Shown one piece after another: positions 47,112-59,200 of a stretch of 64,000 nt of DNA (positions within the stretch are counted from its first letter, which is position 1; each line of letters starts with the position of its first letter). Below the pieces are notes generated by a model, which worked only from the letters and a program-made list of their open reading frames with translations, had not been told where the DNA came from and did not search any database. The DNA comes from Rhodamnia argentea (taxonomy: Eukaryota > Streptophyta > Magnoliopsida > Myrtales > Myrtaceae): contig NC_063150.1 of the NCBI RefSeq assembly GCF_020921035.1, forward strand, positions 35,139,826-35,203,825, read 5' to 3'. The translations under genes were made by a program, and so were the position numbers.

Positions 47112-47623
47112 TTTTTGCGACAGTAATGCATTTCAATACTTATTGCGTAACTTCTGGGATCTCTCTGATATGGAGCTCTGGATAGTGGTACCATAAAAGT
47201 GAATGAAAAGATTTGACTGAAGAGAAGATTATACTTATTACCACAATGTGCAAGAAAGCTCTCTGAAAAGGAAACTCTTTTGCTCATGTTTGGGTGCACA
47301 GCTGTCTTTTGAAAGCATATTTTTGACTGATCCTGTCATATTTTTTGCTGAGGGGACATCAAAGAGTGCCAAAGCATATGCAAGCATATATTGCGGTTCC
47401 ATGTTTCATCTCTATGGTGATTGATTTTGATCACAAACTTTTCTGGCAAAGAAGGAAACGAAGGCTCATATATGCTTGCATGACTTGGTAAAGCTGTAAC
47501 TTTTGTCGTATTGTAAATAACAGTATGCCATAGAAATTGTAAAAACAAGCAGAAATATACACGCATATGTTCGGTACACATAGATTTACAGTTTCTCGGT
47601 AATCTTCCCTGTCATTTGTCCCC

Positions 47624-49147
47624 TTAAAGCCTTCGCCTAGTGAGCTTCGCCCTCAATCCATGTTTCATGTGAAGTATGATGGAATTAGAAGGTCTCACAG
47701 GGTGACCTTCCACAACATGAACTTCGTAGTTAATTATTACAGCGGCTGTGACCGTTTTCATCTGCGTGAAAGCCATTTCTTTTCCCAGACAAGTTCTCGG
47801 TCCGGCATTAAATGCCAAGAACTTGTACGACGGCTCGTGCCTAATTCCTCCTCTCTCCGAAATCCACCTCTCCGGTCTAAATTCCAAGCAATCCTCTCCC
47901 CATACTGACTTCATCCTCCCCATTGAATACAGATGGAAGAGTATTTTCGTGCCGGGATCGACTGTGTGTCCACTGGGAAGTACGTCAGCCTTTACAGGGC
48001 ACTTGTGTTGGAATGGAACCGGTGGGTACAGCCTCAAAGATTCGCACAGCGCACCATGTAAATAAACCATCTTGTCCATATGCTCACCAATCTTGAACAC
48101 ACTAAGATTTTCTTCTTCCTTCGGGATTACAGATCTGATCTCCTCTACGATTCTCATTTCAACAGACGGGTTCATGGAAAGAGCCCAAAAAAACCACGTG
48201 AGAGCTGAACTAGTGGTATCTTTTCCGGCGACCATGAAATTCAAAATCGTGTCCCTAAGGAACTTGTCATTGCACTCTAAAGCACCCAATGTCTCATTTT
48301 CCACCATATAAGATGTCAATAAATCTGCACCATTTTCATCTCCCTTCGCTTCTCTGGTTCCTTCTCTCAGTTCAACTCTCTTCAGCACTATGTAATTCCC
48401 TACAATTTGGTCCATATCTTCCCAAGCTCGTCTCAGTTTCTCCTCCACTCCAATCCCCAACAACCTCTGCAGAGTCCCGAACCACTCGGGGTACAAATGG
48501 CGATAGAAAATCACCTCCTCGGCATCATCCAATGCCTTGGAAAACGGGACTTCGGGGAATTCGACGGATAAGCTGCCGGGGTCGAACCCAGTGACGAATT
48601 TGCAAGCAGAATCAAAGGTGAACCTCTGGAACAAATCCTGCAAATCCACCGTAACACCTCTCCGAGACAATTCGTCGAACACCTTGAGCAGGCCATTCTC
48701 CACCTTGTCACTGGTCGTCGTCGCCAGGAACCGATGGAACCGTTGGTCGTTCATTAACGCCTGAGCGACCCTTCTCTGCATCCTCCACCGATCGGAGTCG
48801 GAGTTGAAGATCCCGTCACCCAAAACGTCGAACACCCTCTTGAACTCGGGCCCTTTCGGGAAGTTCCCAAAGTTGGTGCTCATGATGTAGTGGACGTTGG
48901 CGGGATCGGCGGTGAACAGCATGTCCATGCCGGAAAACCAGAGTAACCGCAAGAGGAAGTTGCAGCGGCTCCGCTCAAGAATGCCTGTGGCCCAGTCGTG
49001 GACGCGGCTCAGGTTGAGGAGGAGCTCCGGTAGCATCCCCACGAGCGGCCAATTCCTGGGGAGCCCATCACCTCTTTTGCCGAGGAGGCGAAGGACCGCG
49101 AAGCAAATTCCGGCCAAGAATATCTCCAAGAAACCTATCAATGCCAT
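47624..49147 (-). CDS. Cytochrome P450 CYP96A, alkane hydroxylase-like
   Basis: Intronless 507-aa ORF, tail-to-tail with the PDCD2-like gene (512 bp between stops). An N-terminal anchor is followed by NWPLVGMLPELL, DMLFTADPANVHYI, NFGNFPKGPEFKRVFDVLG, the I-helix AGKDTTSS, ESLRLYPPVPF (K-helix ExxR), YSMGRMKSVWGED and the haem loop FNAGPRTCLG with Cys453. These match CYP96A, the family of MAH1 (CYP96A15), which hydroxylates alkanes to secondary alcohols and ketones in stem wax at the ER; other members act in suberin or fatty acid hydroxylation. Lack of introns is usual for the CYP86 clan A-type group. All key residues are present. The substrate cannot be told from sequence. Confidence 0.93.
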   Translation of the reverse strand: MALIGFLEIFLAGICFAVLRLLGKRGDGLPRNWPLVGMLPELLLNLSRVHDWATGILERSRCNFLLRLLWFSGMDMLFTADPANVHYIMSTNFGNFPKGPEFKRVFDVLGDGIFNSDSDRWRMQRRVAQALMNDQRFHRFLATTTSDKVENGLLKVFDELSRRGVTVDLQDLFQRFTFDSACKFVTGFDPGSLSVEFPEVPFSKALDDAEEVIFYRHLYPEWFGTLQRLLGIGVEEKLRRAWEDMDQIVGNYIVLKRVELREGTREAKGDENGADLLTSYMVENETLGALECNDKFLRDTILNFMVAGKDTTSSALTWFFWALSMNPSVEMRIVEEIRSVIPKEEENLSVFKIGEHMDKMVYLHGALCESLRLYPPVPFQHKCPVKADVLPSGHTVDPGTKILFHLYSMGRMKSVWGEDCLEFRPERWISERGGIRHEPSYKFLAFNAGPRTCLGKEMAFTQMKTVTAAVIINYEVHVVEGHPVRPSNSIILHMKHGLRAKLTRRRL

Positions 49148-49559
49148 TGAAGCTTCTCACTCACTCTCTCTCTGTCTCTCTGTGGTTATGTAGAGAGAGA
49201 ATTGGTGACATGACACTGACAGGGGACGACGTCGACGAGTAGTTGGCGGGATTTATCATCGCATTGAGGCTGAGACCAACTGCCATAGAAACGCAAGGAT
49301 GATAAGATTGGTGGTGGACCATGGCCATCACCTCCTATAATTTCATCTTACCGTGCAATTTGATTCATGAATTTCTCATTTGTTATATGTGATTCCTGAA
49401 TTTTGATACACGTTCAACTTAGTCCATAGACTAATAAATACGTTCAATATTGCAAGCTTATGAATCACATTGCACATGGAGTTAAAGTTTAAGAATCATT
49501 CGTGTCGTTTTCTTATGTTTTTACTCATATCCACTTATAAATTAACACCGTATCCTGTG
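49148..49559. other. CYP96A upstream region
   Basis: CT-rich leader (49157-49187) on the CYP96A side, then AT-rich DNA. 49370-49500 contains TTCATGAATTTCTCATTTGTTATATGTG-like and inverted units also seen at 21405-21740, so a decayed repeat may occupy the distal promoter. Confidence 0.4.
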
Positions 49560-50965
49560 AAAATTGTGTCGAATTTGAGCCCGTTGATTAAACACAATTT
49601 AAAGCTAAGTCCAACCGAATGAACAAATTTCAATCGGCTTTGATTTTGTTTGAACTTGCAATAATTTTCTTGCATGCGTGTTCAGCCGTTGTGCATGAGG
49701 CTTGTTGTTTTCTCATTTTTATCTACTCCAAAAGAGGGATCTCCTACAACCTTAATAGGCGTGCTAGAGACTTGAATTCATTCAGATGGCGGATTAGGTG
49801 CTGCTAAGAAAATATTAGGTATGAAGATTTTGGATGACGGGGCTACAGGAGTTTTGTGGCTGTCTAAAAAACAAAAGAAATATATATTTATATATTGAGA
49901 AGATTGTGATGTATGTTAGTATTCCCATATGCAAAATCTGGAAGTACACTTTTAGCTGTGCACTTTGAACTTTCTAATGAATTATTATCACAGATTGAGG
50001 AAAAAGAGGAGCATATGTCATGTGTTCTTTATTCTAGTGCAGTGGGTAGAATTATGTATGTCATGGTTGGCACTAAGCCTGACATTTCACAAGTTGTGAG
50101 CGTTGTTAGCTGTTACATAAAAGCCTAGTTATGTGAGTGTTGTTAGTTGTGACATAAAGGCCTAGTTAGATATTTAAATGGGACAACAAACTGTTAGTAT
50201 AATGTATAGAGGGACAATAATGGCAATGAGACCATAAGTCGGATCGTGCTGGTGACTTGGATGACCACAAGTCATTAGCAGGGAGAGAATTTACACTTGC
50301 AGGTGGTGCAGTGAGTTGGAATGTATCCTTATAAGAAGATGACGACTTATCTTCAATTGCGGCAGAGTACAAGGTACTGACCTTTGTGGTGGAGCAGGGG
50401 ATATGGCTAACCTTGGTTTGGAGTAGAAAAGCGTCACTATTCAGTTTGATAGCTAAGTTGCGATATATCTAGCTTATAATCCGATTTATCATGAGCGAAC
50501 AAAGCATATCGATATCGGATGTCATTTTATCCGAGATGTCGTAGCAAAGGGCGAGGTTGCTGTAAAGAAAATTGCAACAACAGAAAACCCGACTGACATG
50601 AAGTGGAAACTTGGTCCTTTGGCGAAGCTCGAGCTTTGCTAAAGCTCAATAGTGCCTGTCGTGGAGAGCCAGAATAAAATGAGCACTATGGCCTGGTTAA
50701 AATTGCTAAAAATGTCGAACCAACGTGGAGAATCATTAAAATTGTCTCTTGATTTTGAGCTAGTTGATTAAACACGATCCAAAGCGAGTCCGACCGAATA
50801 AACAAAATCGAACGGCTTCATCGAATTTGTTCAAACCTGCAATAAATTCATTTGCATGCGTGTACAGCCGCTGCACATGAGGTTTGTTGTTATCTCATCT
50901 ATTTTAGCTGTAGAAGATAGTTATACGACAACCTTAGACTACGCATGCTAGAGACTTAAATTCAT
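49560..50965 (+). mobile_element. Internally deleted Copia-type retroelement with LTR-like direct repeats
   Basis: Direct repeats of about 225 bp, 49560-49781 and 50738-50965, share GTTGATTAAACAC, AAGTCCAACCGAATGAACAAA-like and TGCATGCGTGT.CAGCCG blocks. They flank about 950 bp of Copia pol remnant. I could not fix TG...CA ends, PBS or target duplication, so the LTR call rests on the paired repeats and the pol content between them. Confidence 0.6.
49913..50640 (+). pseudogene. Copia polyprotein remnant (end of RT and RNase H)
   Basis: First frame: LSNELLSQIEEKEEHMS, YSSAVGRIMYVMVGTKPDIS, the conserved end of the Copia RT region. After stop codons the RNase H part continues in shifting frames: RYLNGTTN, DRAGDLDDHKSLAGREFTLAGGAVSW, AAEYK, then ERTKHIDI..HFIRDVVAKGEVAVKKIATTENPTD. 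No intact frame remains; gag, protease and integrase are absent. Confidence 0.8.
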
Positions 50966-51330
50966 GCACGCATCCAGCCACGGATGGAGGACTTCACAAG
51001 AACAAGTACTATAAGTTTTATACGGCAAGTGAATGTCATAACTTTTTTTTTTTTATCATTTTTTTTATCAGTTTTGTTCGATCATTTGAGTGCCTTACCT
51101 TATGTACAGAGCTTACTTGAATGTCATAAATTTTTTTTTTCCGATCTTTTAAATGTCATGTAACTTTGCAATCAATCACTTCAATGCCATATAATTCAAA
51201 AACATTCACCACAATTGCCATACCATGTCGGATTTGCGGACTTAGTTGAATGTTATTAAAAAGTTATGGTATTCAAGTGATTAATCGAAAATCATGACAC
51301 TTAAGTAAATAATTTATAGAAGTTTAGTGT
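50966..51330. repeat. AT-rich inverted-repeat element
   Basis: Left arm ATGTCATAACTTTTTTTTTTTTATCA..GATCATTTGAGTGCC and right arm, inverted, ..TTAATCACTTGAATACCATAACTTTTTAATAACATT. Typical short non-autonomous element; limits uncertain. Confidence 0.45.
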
Positions 51331-52272
51331 AATTCTAGGATTAGGAAACACTCGAGTGTACAAGCGATTGTAATCGTGTGAGCTTTACCAGTGAATTATT
51401 GGTGACTAGCTTTTCCATGGACGTAGGTTTCAACATTCGAATGGAACCACGTAAATACCTCGTGTCATTATTGTTCTTCGTATTAATTTTCTCCAATAAT
51501 TTCATGTCTCAATATATTTGCGAAGATCAGTTCCGTCTTATAACGTTTCTGATGACATGGAGTCAAATTAAAAAGAGTGTCTTCTTCTTCCACCGGCCAT
51601 GGACAACAGCGTCACTGGCAAGCCATAGACGAGCTACCGATGCCGACCGCGGTCCATGGCCGCCATCAGCTTTGTTCGGCCAGATTTGGTTGGCGTTTGC
51701 AGATTGAGGTAGGCGAGGCCATATCCGAACTCCTTGAGATCCAAATCTAGAGAAGCAACGGCGGAGCCAACCACGAGCAATGATGGAAAGGTGGCTCAGG
51801 CCTACCACGAGGGATGCCAGAAGGGGTGGAGGTTGCACGACGGTGAGCCACGCTGCTGTCTAGTCATGGGCCAGACCTGGACCACACGCTTTCTTTAGAA
51901 CGAGCAGTGATGGAGCCGACCAGCAGCGACGGCGAAGGGTTGGCTCGGGCCAACCGCAAGCAACGCCGAGAGGAGCGGAGATTGTTCGATGGGATGGGTT
52001 GATGGGAGTGACGCTGCTGTCTAGATCCGCGGCCATTGTTCAAAAATGGAAACCACTCGCTTTCGTTAGGCTCCTCCGCCTTTGTCATTCACAACCTGTT
52101 GCTCGTCTAGATCTGCAGCCATGGTGAACTCGGCTCCGCTGTTACTTGTCCAGATCAGGGCCTAACGCGGCCTGGCCTAACCGACCAACCGGTGATGTCG
52201 ATGGTGCATGCCGGCAACAAACGCAAGATACGATGGCTGGATAGGTCGTGTCCCGTGGTTGGAGGAAGAACC
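51331..52272. other. GC-rich, gene-free stretch
   Basis: 51590-52200 is GC-rich and shows a loose internal repeat (GATGGAGCCGACC.GCAGCGACGGCG / GCGGAGCCAACCACGAGCAATGATG; CACGCTGCTGTCTAG at 51850 and 52010). ORFs on both strands overlap. It resembles the scrambled GC-rich cores carried by the MULE-type elements here. No gene is recognised. Confidence 0.4.
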
Positions 52273-52986
52273 GAGAAAAAAATCCTCAACTTTAGCATAT
52301 GTCCCAATTATACTCAATTTTTTTGTGTCATAAAAAATCCTAAACTTCTACGTTTGTCCCAATTCTACCGGCTTAATACCCACAAAAACTCCAACTTTAG
52401 CATATGTCCCAATTTTGACCAAAAAAAAAAAAAAGCATATGTTCCAATTATATCATTTTTTTGTCTCATAAAAAATCTTTAATTTTTACTTTTGTCCCAA
52501 TTTTACCATCATCGACTTTTCGTCCATAATCACCATTAGTTAAACCTATGTGACTCTAATTTTCTTACCGAACTTATCAATGAACCTTCTGAAACCCACC
52601 GTCTTGAGTGGTTACGTATCTCCCGATAATGTGTAGGAGAAGCGGATAACGGAAGAGAAGTTGATGGTTTTTTTTATCTTAACTTTTCTGAGGTGTAATT
52701 CATTAACGATGTGAAAATACCACGTAGGATTAACCAACGGTGATTATGGGCGAAAGGCTAACGGTGATAGAATTGGGATAAAAATAAAACTTGTGGATGT
52801 TTTATGACACAAAAAAAAAAGTTTTAGATATAATTTGGACATATGCTAAAGTTGATAATTTTTTTTAGGTATTAGGCCGATTGAATAGGGACAAAAATAA
52901 AAGTTTGGTGTTTTCTAGAAGACAAAAATAAGTTTTGGATATAATGGAGACATATGCTAAAATTGAGGGATTTTTTTGGGTATTTC
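52273..52986. mobile_element. Two nested family M2 inverted-repeat elements
   Basis: The outer arms are 52273-52369 (ATCCTCAACTTTAGCATATG, TTTGTGTCATAAAAAATCC) and the inverted 52879-52986. Inside is a second copy, 52370-52878, with ends GGCTTAATACC and GGTATTAGGCC. Both share the 'AACTTTAGCATATGTCCCAATT' units with 13025-13534. No clean target duplication for the inner copy, so recombination is an alternative to insertion. Confidence 0.6.
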
Positions 52987-53321
52987 TTTAATTCAAAGTC
53001 AATGTCCACAAGTCAACCTATCATTTATAATTTGACATAACTATATAAATGCACGGCCCATTGTTAACTGACGGGGGCATTGTGCAACCACTAAATATTT
53101 CCTCCTCGAATAGTGAATAGTCCCGAACTCATAAACTAGAAGCAAAGCACGGGCGGGCCCGGTTCGGGGTTGCCTCAAGCACAATCAGATTGGGCCGAGA
53201 CCTATAGCTATAGGCCCTTGTGGCCCGAGTTTGACATGGGTAGGTCCGTGGGATGCTAGGTCATAATCAAGTCTTCTTCTTATCGGAATGAAATCTAGTT
53301 AGATGGTAAAAAAATAGCGAG
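52987..53321. other. Intergenic stretch
   Basis: No gene. 53150-53270 has GGGCC-rich sequence similar to the block upstream of DRG1 (33077-33230), suggesting a shared old repeat. Confidence 0.35.
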
Positions 53322-53845
53322 AAAATTCCAAATAAAGGCTCCAAGTGCTCTCATTTTTTAAATAAGGGCATGAAGTAGTCATTATTTCCAATAAAAGCTT
53401 GAAGTGGCCATGACTATTTCAAATAAGGGCATAACCTCGCCGATCGGATGAATATTCCAGTCGATCATGGGTACTTTCGGTAAAACACAATTTTAACTTA
53501 ATTTTTAGTTAAATTAAATTAAAATAAAAAAAAAACTAAAACTAAAATAACAAAAAAGAGGAAAACATAGGCGGGAGGGGGCTGCCCTCCGACCCGTGGT
53601 CATTGACCATTACCCAAGTCTAAGGGATGGGCGCAACCCTTGGCCGGTCCATTGCGACCCTCACCCGGATATGGGAGAGGGTTGGGGCCCTCTCCTGGTT
53701 ACGGCGAGGGCCTGCTGACCCTCGCCTCTAGTCAACGGGGTCATCGGCCCTCGCCGAGATGCCGGCAACCCCGCCGACCGTCATCATCGCCTAATAGGCA
53801 TTGGGGAGGCGTTCACGGGTGAGAGGTAGCGCTCCCACATGTGTC

Positions 53846-53893
<48 letters not shown>

Positions 53894-54139
53894 TTTTTGA
53901 AAAAATAAAAAAAGAAATAATAAATAATAAAATAATAAAAATATTAAATGACAAAAATGCCCTTATTAATTGTGAGTCGGGCCCTTTTTTAAGATTAATA
54001 AGGTCATTTTAAGTCCTTATTTGAAATAATGTCCACTTCAGCCCTTTATTTGAGACAATGAGAGCACTGTAGGTTTTTATTTAAAACAATATCACTTTCA
54101 TGCTTTTATTTGAGAAAATGGAGGCATTTTGGGCTCCTC
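53322..54139. mobile_element. Inverted-repeat element with GC-rich core and (CT)n
   Basis: Left arm AAATTCCAAATAAAGGCTCC / TTTTAAATAAGGGCATGAAG; right arm inverted, ending ATTTTGGGCTCCTC, with several units of AAATAAGGGCATGAAGT-type in each arm. The core 53575-53830 is very GC-rich and followed by (CT)n (53848-53889). No transposase. Confidence 0.6.
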
Positions 54140-54674
54140 TTTTTTTTTTTTTTTAATTTTAATTTTAAGTTTTACCAAAAATAGCTGGACCGTATGAGAT
54201 TGTTAGCACTTAATGACGTGAGAATCGAATTCGCATTGTATATTTAATGCCCTCACATTTACCATTGAATGTTAAACCCGGCCTTATTAATACTCGTCCT
54301 TCATCCTCATTTATCATCATTTTATCTCTTGCTCTTCCACAATCATTTGTTGATTAGAGCAAGTTTGAGCAAGAGGATAGGGAAGATAGAAACAAATCCA
54401 AGATTTCTCTTCTGGGTCAAATCAACTAAATTTTGATGGATAGATAGCGCTGCTGCTGGTTTGAGAAGCGGACGAATATCCTCAACGTTGGACTCGTTCA
54501 AGCGTGAGCAAAACCAATGCCCCAAGAATAGCATGGATTGGAATTGAACGTGCACGAACCACAACTTCAGCGACAAGAATGAGTAACGAGAAAGGAAGAA
54601 GAAACAAAAAGAAAAAAGAGAAAATCTATGTGAACTGTGGTCATGATTCCACTTGCCAAACGAGAATCAGAGAC

Positions 54675-55256
54675 ATGAGAAAGCTTGGCAGAATCACCAA
54701 ACTGTTTGTTTTCTGGGTTTTGGTCTCACTCCACGCTCAAGCTCTCTCCACAGAAATAGGAGATGGAGGCCAAAAGCATGCTGAAGCCGAAGAGGAGAAG
54801 AAGCCATCCATTGCAAAGGTGGTCACGGGCGCAGTTTCTCTCCTCAGAAAATCCCAAAAGATTTCATGGATCAAGATCAAGACCATCATGAACAGCATGC
54901 AGCTCCAGTTCTTCCCGCCAGATCTAGAGTAAGTGATCACAGACTTTGGCTAATGATAGATACCCATCATTCTCGTTCACGACTGGAAGCTTCAGTATCA
55001 TAAGCAAAGCTTGAAAAAATATGTTGGAAACAGCTTTAGAAGCAGGGACGGAGCGGCTGTCGATGACCAGAACAATGCAGGCTCGAAAGTGAAACAGGTG
55101 GTCGAGAAGAGCTTTGGGACTAGCAAAGTGGCGGTGGAGGAGACTGCGAAATCCGCGGCTGAGGTCGTGGGAAAAGCGGTGCGCAAGACGGCGGAGAAGG
55201 TTAAAGAAAGCATGTCCGATGATGATGAAGGCGAAGAGTCGAGATCGGAGCTTTAA
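54675..55256 (+). CDS. Small secreted or membrane protein with charged helical tail
   Basis: Exon 1 54675-54928 (donor GA|GTAAGT), exon 2 55010-55256 (acceptor AAAG|CTTG), 166 aa. I choose Met at 54675 because it opens a signal-peptide-like stretch (RKLGRITKLFVFWVLVSLHA); the 57 extra upstream codons are basic and unlike a leader. The middle AKVVTGAVSLLRKS, IKTIMNSMQLQFFPPDLD is a motif I associate with a plant-specific uncharacterised family. The tail (residues about 110-166) is Lys/Glu/Ala-rich with repeats of roughly 11 residues (VKQVVEKSFG, VEETAKSAAEV, VRKTAEKVKES), like LEA-type amphipathic helices, ending in DDDEGEE. Function unknown. The exon 2 acceptor fits phase but is non-consensus in its pyrimidine tract. 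Confidence 0.7.
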
Positions 55257-56288
55257 CAAAAAGATCGGTCGAATGATGTGGTTGTATTAGTTTCCTTTTC
55301 CTTCCCCTTTTCTCCCTCGAATGTTGTACTAGTTGATCAGCAAATTCTTGGATTATCTCCATGAATCAAAGCTGCATTTGCACGCACAAGGAATTATGCT
55401 CTTGATCTTAATCCCATCTCAGTGTCTCCAGATGTGCTCTCTTTAATAGAAAAACAAAATGCAAACAATGCAGGTTTTTTTTTCGATGTGAACCGTCACT
55501 GGTTAACAAAAGTTCCTAAAGAGAGAAATTCAATCGAGGAAAGTTGAAACACTTTCGAAAACTTAAACCGCGAAAGTCCGATGAAATAGTCAACACTAAT
55601 TTGATCTTTTCGCAGAAAAAATCGGGAAAAGCCATATAACTTGGGAAGTTTTCCGAGTTTAATTTCTCCGGTTAGTATCAGCAACAAGGACATTCAATTT
55701 CTGTCCCTTTGGTAGCCAGTAAAGTCTGCGAACAAAAACAAGAATTACCATGTAATGTAGAAAATGAGATTAGCAATTGAATTTGGCCTCTGTCAACTCA
55801 ATCAGACATGTTAATCAAGGACACCACAGCAAGCAGAACTACTAATCTCTAGATAAATCTGACAGGCCGTGCTAGAAGTCTACAATGCGGATTTCGACAC
55901 AAGCTTGTTCGGGAGAGTGAGATTACCCAATCCAAGTGGATGGATTTTGTTTCCCTAATGGACTCAGAAGGTAGCCCAAAACCAAATTTCAGAGTAGAGT
56001 AACGCATCTTTGTTTTGCTGGGAAAGAATGATTCTTATATTAGGTTGAAAAATAGTGTGACAAGTTGATTGCAACAAATGCTTTGTACTTCCCGATTCAT
56101 CTAGATATCATACATGCTCTCTAAACCTGTACTGGACACCTCGTAAGGCAACAATACCCAACAAAGAAAGAATCTATTAACCCCATTACAAGCGAAATAA
56201 CAAAGCAAACAAATTGAAGAAATCATGCCACATTTCCAATAGCAAGGCATGATCTGTTCATGTCCCAAGATGCAAGAGGCGGACACTA
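55257..56288. other. Convergent 3' regions
   Basis: 3' UTR of the small-protein gene (to about 55450) meets the LIP1 3' UTR (from 56288 downwards). No other gene is seen. Confidence 0.45.
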
Positions 56289-59200
56289 TCAGACGTTGAT
56301 GTCGGCACGCTTTGATCTGCCTGTGCTGGTGAATTCAGAGGAACTACTGTATGAAAATCTCGGAAACGTATAGTTCTCGGATACCAAAACTGGCTGCTGA
56401 GGATATAAAGTGGGAGGTGGTGTAAGATTATGCTGTGCCGGAAGAGGAGGGAGAGAGTTATAGTTGTAGGCACCACTGTTCACACTGCATAAAAAAACAA
56501 AACCTCGGTAAGAAGAAAAACTGCATGTTCTGTTTTATCTACTCCTATGGTTATGACAAAAGTATACTCTAGACAAACAGCAACATCATAGCATCAAAAT
56601 TCCACACATTTTATCCTCACAGTAGATTCCAAACTAGAATTGCATCAAAAGGGAAACGTCATACATGAAAAAGATACTCAAGTCACACAAAATCACATCT
56701 TCTTGCAATCAAAAGGGTAATAAAAAACAGGAAAGAGGAGAGAGGGGGAGAGAGGAGGTGTTGGGGGGGTGGGGTTGTTTGCATCATTAATAGTTTGCTT
56801 TGCTTTCTGTGTCGTTAGAAAGGTCAAGAACTTCTCCAAGGAACATCCCATCTAATCAATTAATGCTGGCACTAACCACATGCGAACATAGAAACTATCC
56901 AACAGCTCAATGATGAATGAAGTTTCTAGAACATTTTAAGGTTGACAGTCATTTGCAAGCAAAGTTGAGAAAAAGGCAATATGAGGGAACCTCGTATTCT
57001 TGTAAAACTGTTCATCATCGCTCAAATCATCATCCAAACGCTGGGAAGTTCTCTGCACTGGAGAGACAGACCATGGATTGGCTGAAGGCAAGTCATCTGA
57101 GATATACCTTCTCCTGATTAACTGAAAAAAGAGGGCTCAATTTCAAATCAAGCAAGAGAAGAACAATCTCTAAGATGAACAGGATAAGTACACCTACCGT
57201 CTGAAAGAATTTCACTATAGCTTCCTTGTCATATCTTGATTCTTTGGCAGCCTGCATTGTCAAATTGTAGAATTCATTAATTAAATATACTTATTATTGA
57301 CTCTGAATAAGTACAGAGAAGACAACCAACACTAGGTGAGTACTTCTTGTGATAAGTTATTCTTGAAATCATCAATTAACTACCGCTCCAATCAGAACTA
57401 TTCTCAGTTCTCACAACAGCATATTTTCGATAAACATGACCCTCATAAAATTGGAGGACTAAAGTGGGCAACTTTATGCAGATGATGCCAAGTACTTGCA
57501 CATCTTTCCAAGTGTATAAGACAGCACATGCTCCATTAGATCCGACCAAGTTCTTTCACAAGGTAACTTTATTCCAAAAATCAATCTAGCGGAACATTTC
57601 AGGGAACTTGACATTAAATGTCCAACAAAAATTAAGGAGAAATTCACAAAAGCCTGCATTTATTACATCAAAGAAGGGAAATCAGAGACTTGGCTAAAAT
57701 AAAGTTTGATTACAGCAAGGAAATTAATCACTTGCAAAGGTAGATATAGATCAAACAGTTAGCAGAAAGTTATTAGCGAAATCAGATGAATGCTTAAGCT
57801 GAGATTATTACCGCAAGGAGTCCACCACTGCCTGGAAATGTCTCTGTCAGTGGAAGTTCCTCACTGGATGGCAGTAAACCTTGCTTCTCAACCCACTGGC
57901 GAGCAGCATCCACAAGATTACCACTGCTTCCTCTTATACCATCTTTTGCAGCTACATCTGCTTTGTTACCAATAACAAGGTATGGAACAGGAAGGCCACA
58001 AGGACCTCCAGATCCTAGAGGAGCAGAGAATGTTCCAGTTGCAGCTATTTCAGTTGCCCATTTCTGCAAGCTTGATTTCGTCCTTCTTTGAGAGAGATCA
58101 TGGACAAAAATAACACCTATCGTTGATAAGAATACACAGTTACACATGGATAGTGAAGAACTCGGACAAGTTTAGTTACACACTACCAGTCACAGATAGA
58201 TACATATAACTACATTGATGCGACGTGAATGTAAAATCGCATATGGATGTGATTCACTCATTCTACCTCCTGTCCCAGAAATAACTTAAGCCTGTCAATT
58301 TCCAAATATAAAACCAAAGATTAATGCTTGTTGCCAAAAGAATGTGAAGATTTGTTTGATGTTCATCCAGTAAACATTAAATAAACACTACTCACAAGCA
58401 AACGTGGTAAGAAGCTCTTAATCCCTTTTAAACCGACAAAATTTAAACTGCCGACACTCCATTCAGATGCTGCAAGAACCACAGCTTAAGATGTAACAAC
58501 CAAACCAAGTGTGTATTTGCAGACCTGCAAATGTAATGTCATAAAACAGACAGTAGAGATGAAAGAAGTAGAGGCTTGCCCTTTTTTTAACTCATACTGA
58601 AAGGATTGCCATTTTAATTCACACAACTTAACAATGAAATAGCAGATCTGTACATGCAAAAGTAAATTTAACCATAATATAGTAGATCTGGACATACAAA
58701 AATAAACTTATTCTCACCATTTATCTGAGAATAGAAAAGAGATCTGCAATCTTTGTAACGATCATGGCCTGACATGTCCCAAAGTTCAACAAAAAAATCT
58801 CTGTCAGCATCACCACTACTGCTGGTTGAAGAGCTACCAGAGTTTCCATAAGAAATAAGCTGGATCAAAGAAAAAAAAATTAGTGTAAAGCTTGATGTCC
58901 AGAAATATCAACAGTCTCCTATGAAGGCAATCATAGTTTGAGCATACCTTCAAACTAACTGCGCAACCAATTGTTTGGACAGGACGGGCAATGGAAAATC
59001 CTTTGACGATCAGATGGACGAGAGATGTTTTTCCCACTCCTAGCAATATAGTAAAAGCAATAGATGCATAAACACAATCGATGCATGTGTCACTCATATA
59101 TTTCTACATTTCCATGTGCTGAACAAAACATAAAAGAGTACATTATAAGAGCAGCGCATAAGCAATTCACTCCAGGTCAAAATTATATCTCTATTTATCA

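Noticed and set aside
51563-52088. Minus-strand ORFs in the GC-rich stretch
   Set aside because: Internal repeats and no domain; similar GC-rich cores occur in the nearby transposable elements.
54504-54674. Longer N-terminus for the small secreted protein gene
   Set aside because: The extra 57 codons are Arg/Lys/Thr-rich and precede a good signal-peptide start at 54675; they most likely lie in the 5' leader.
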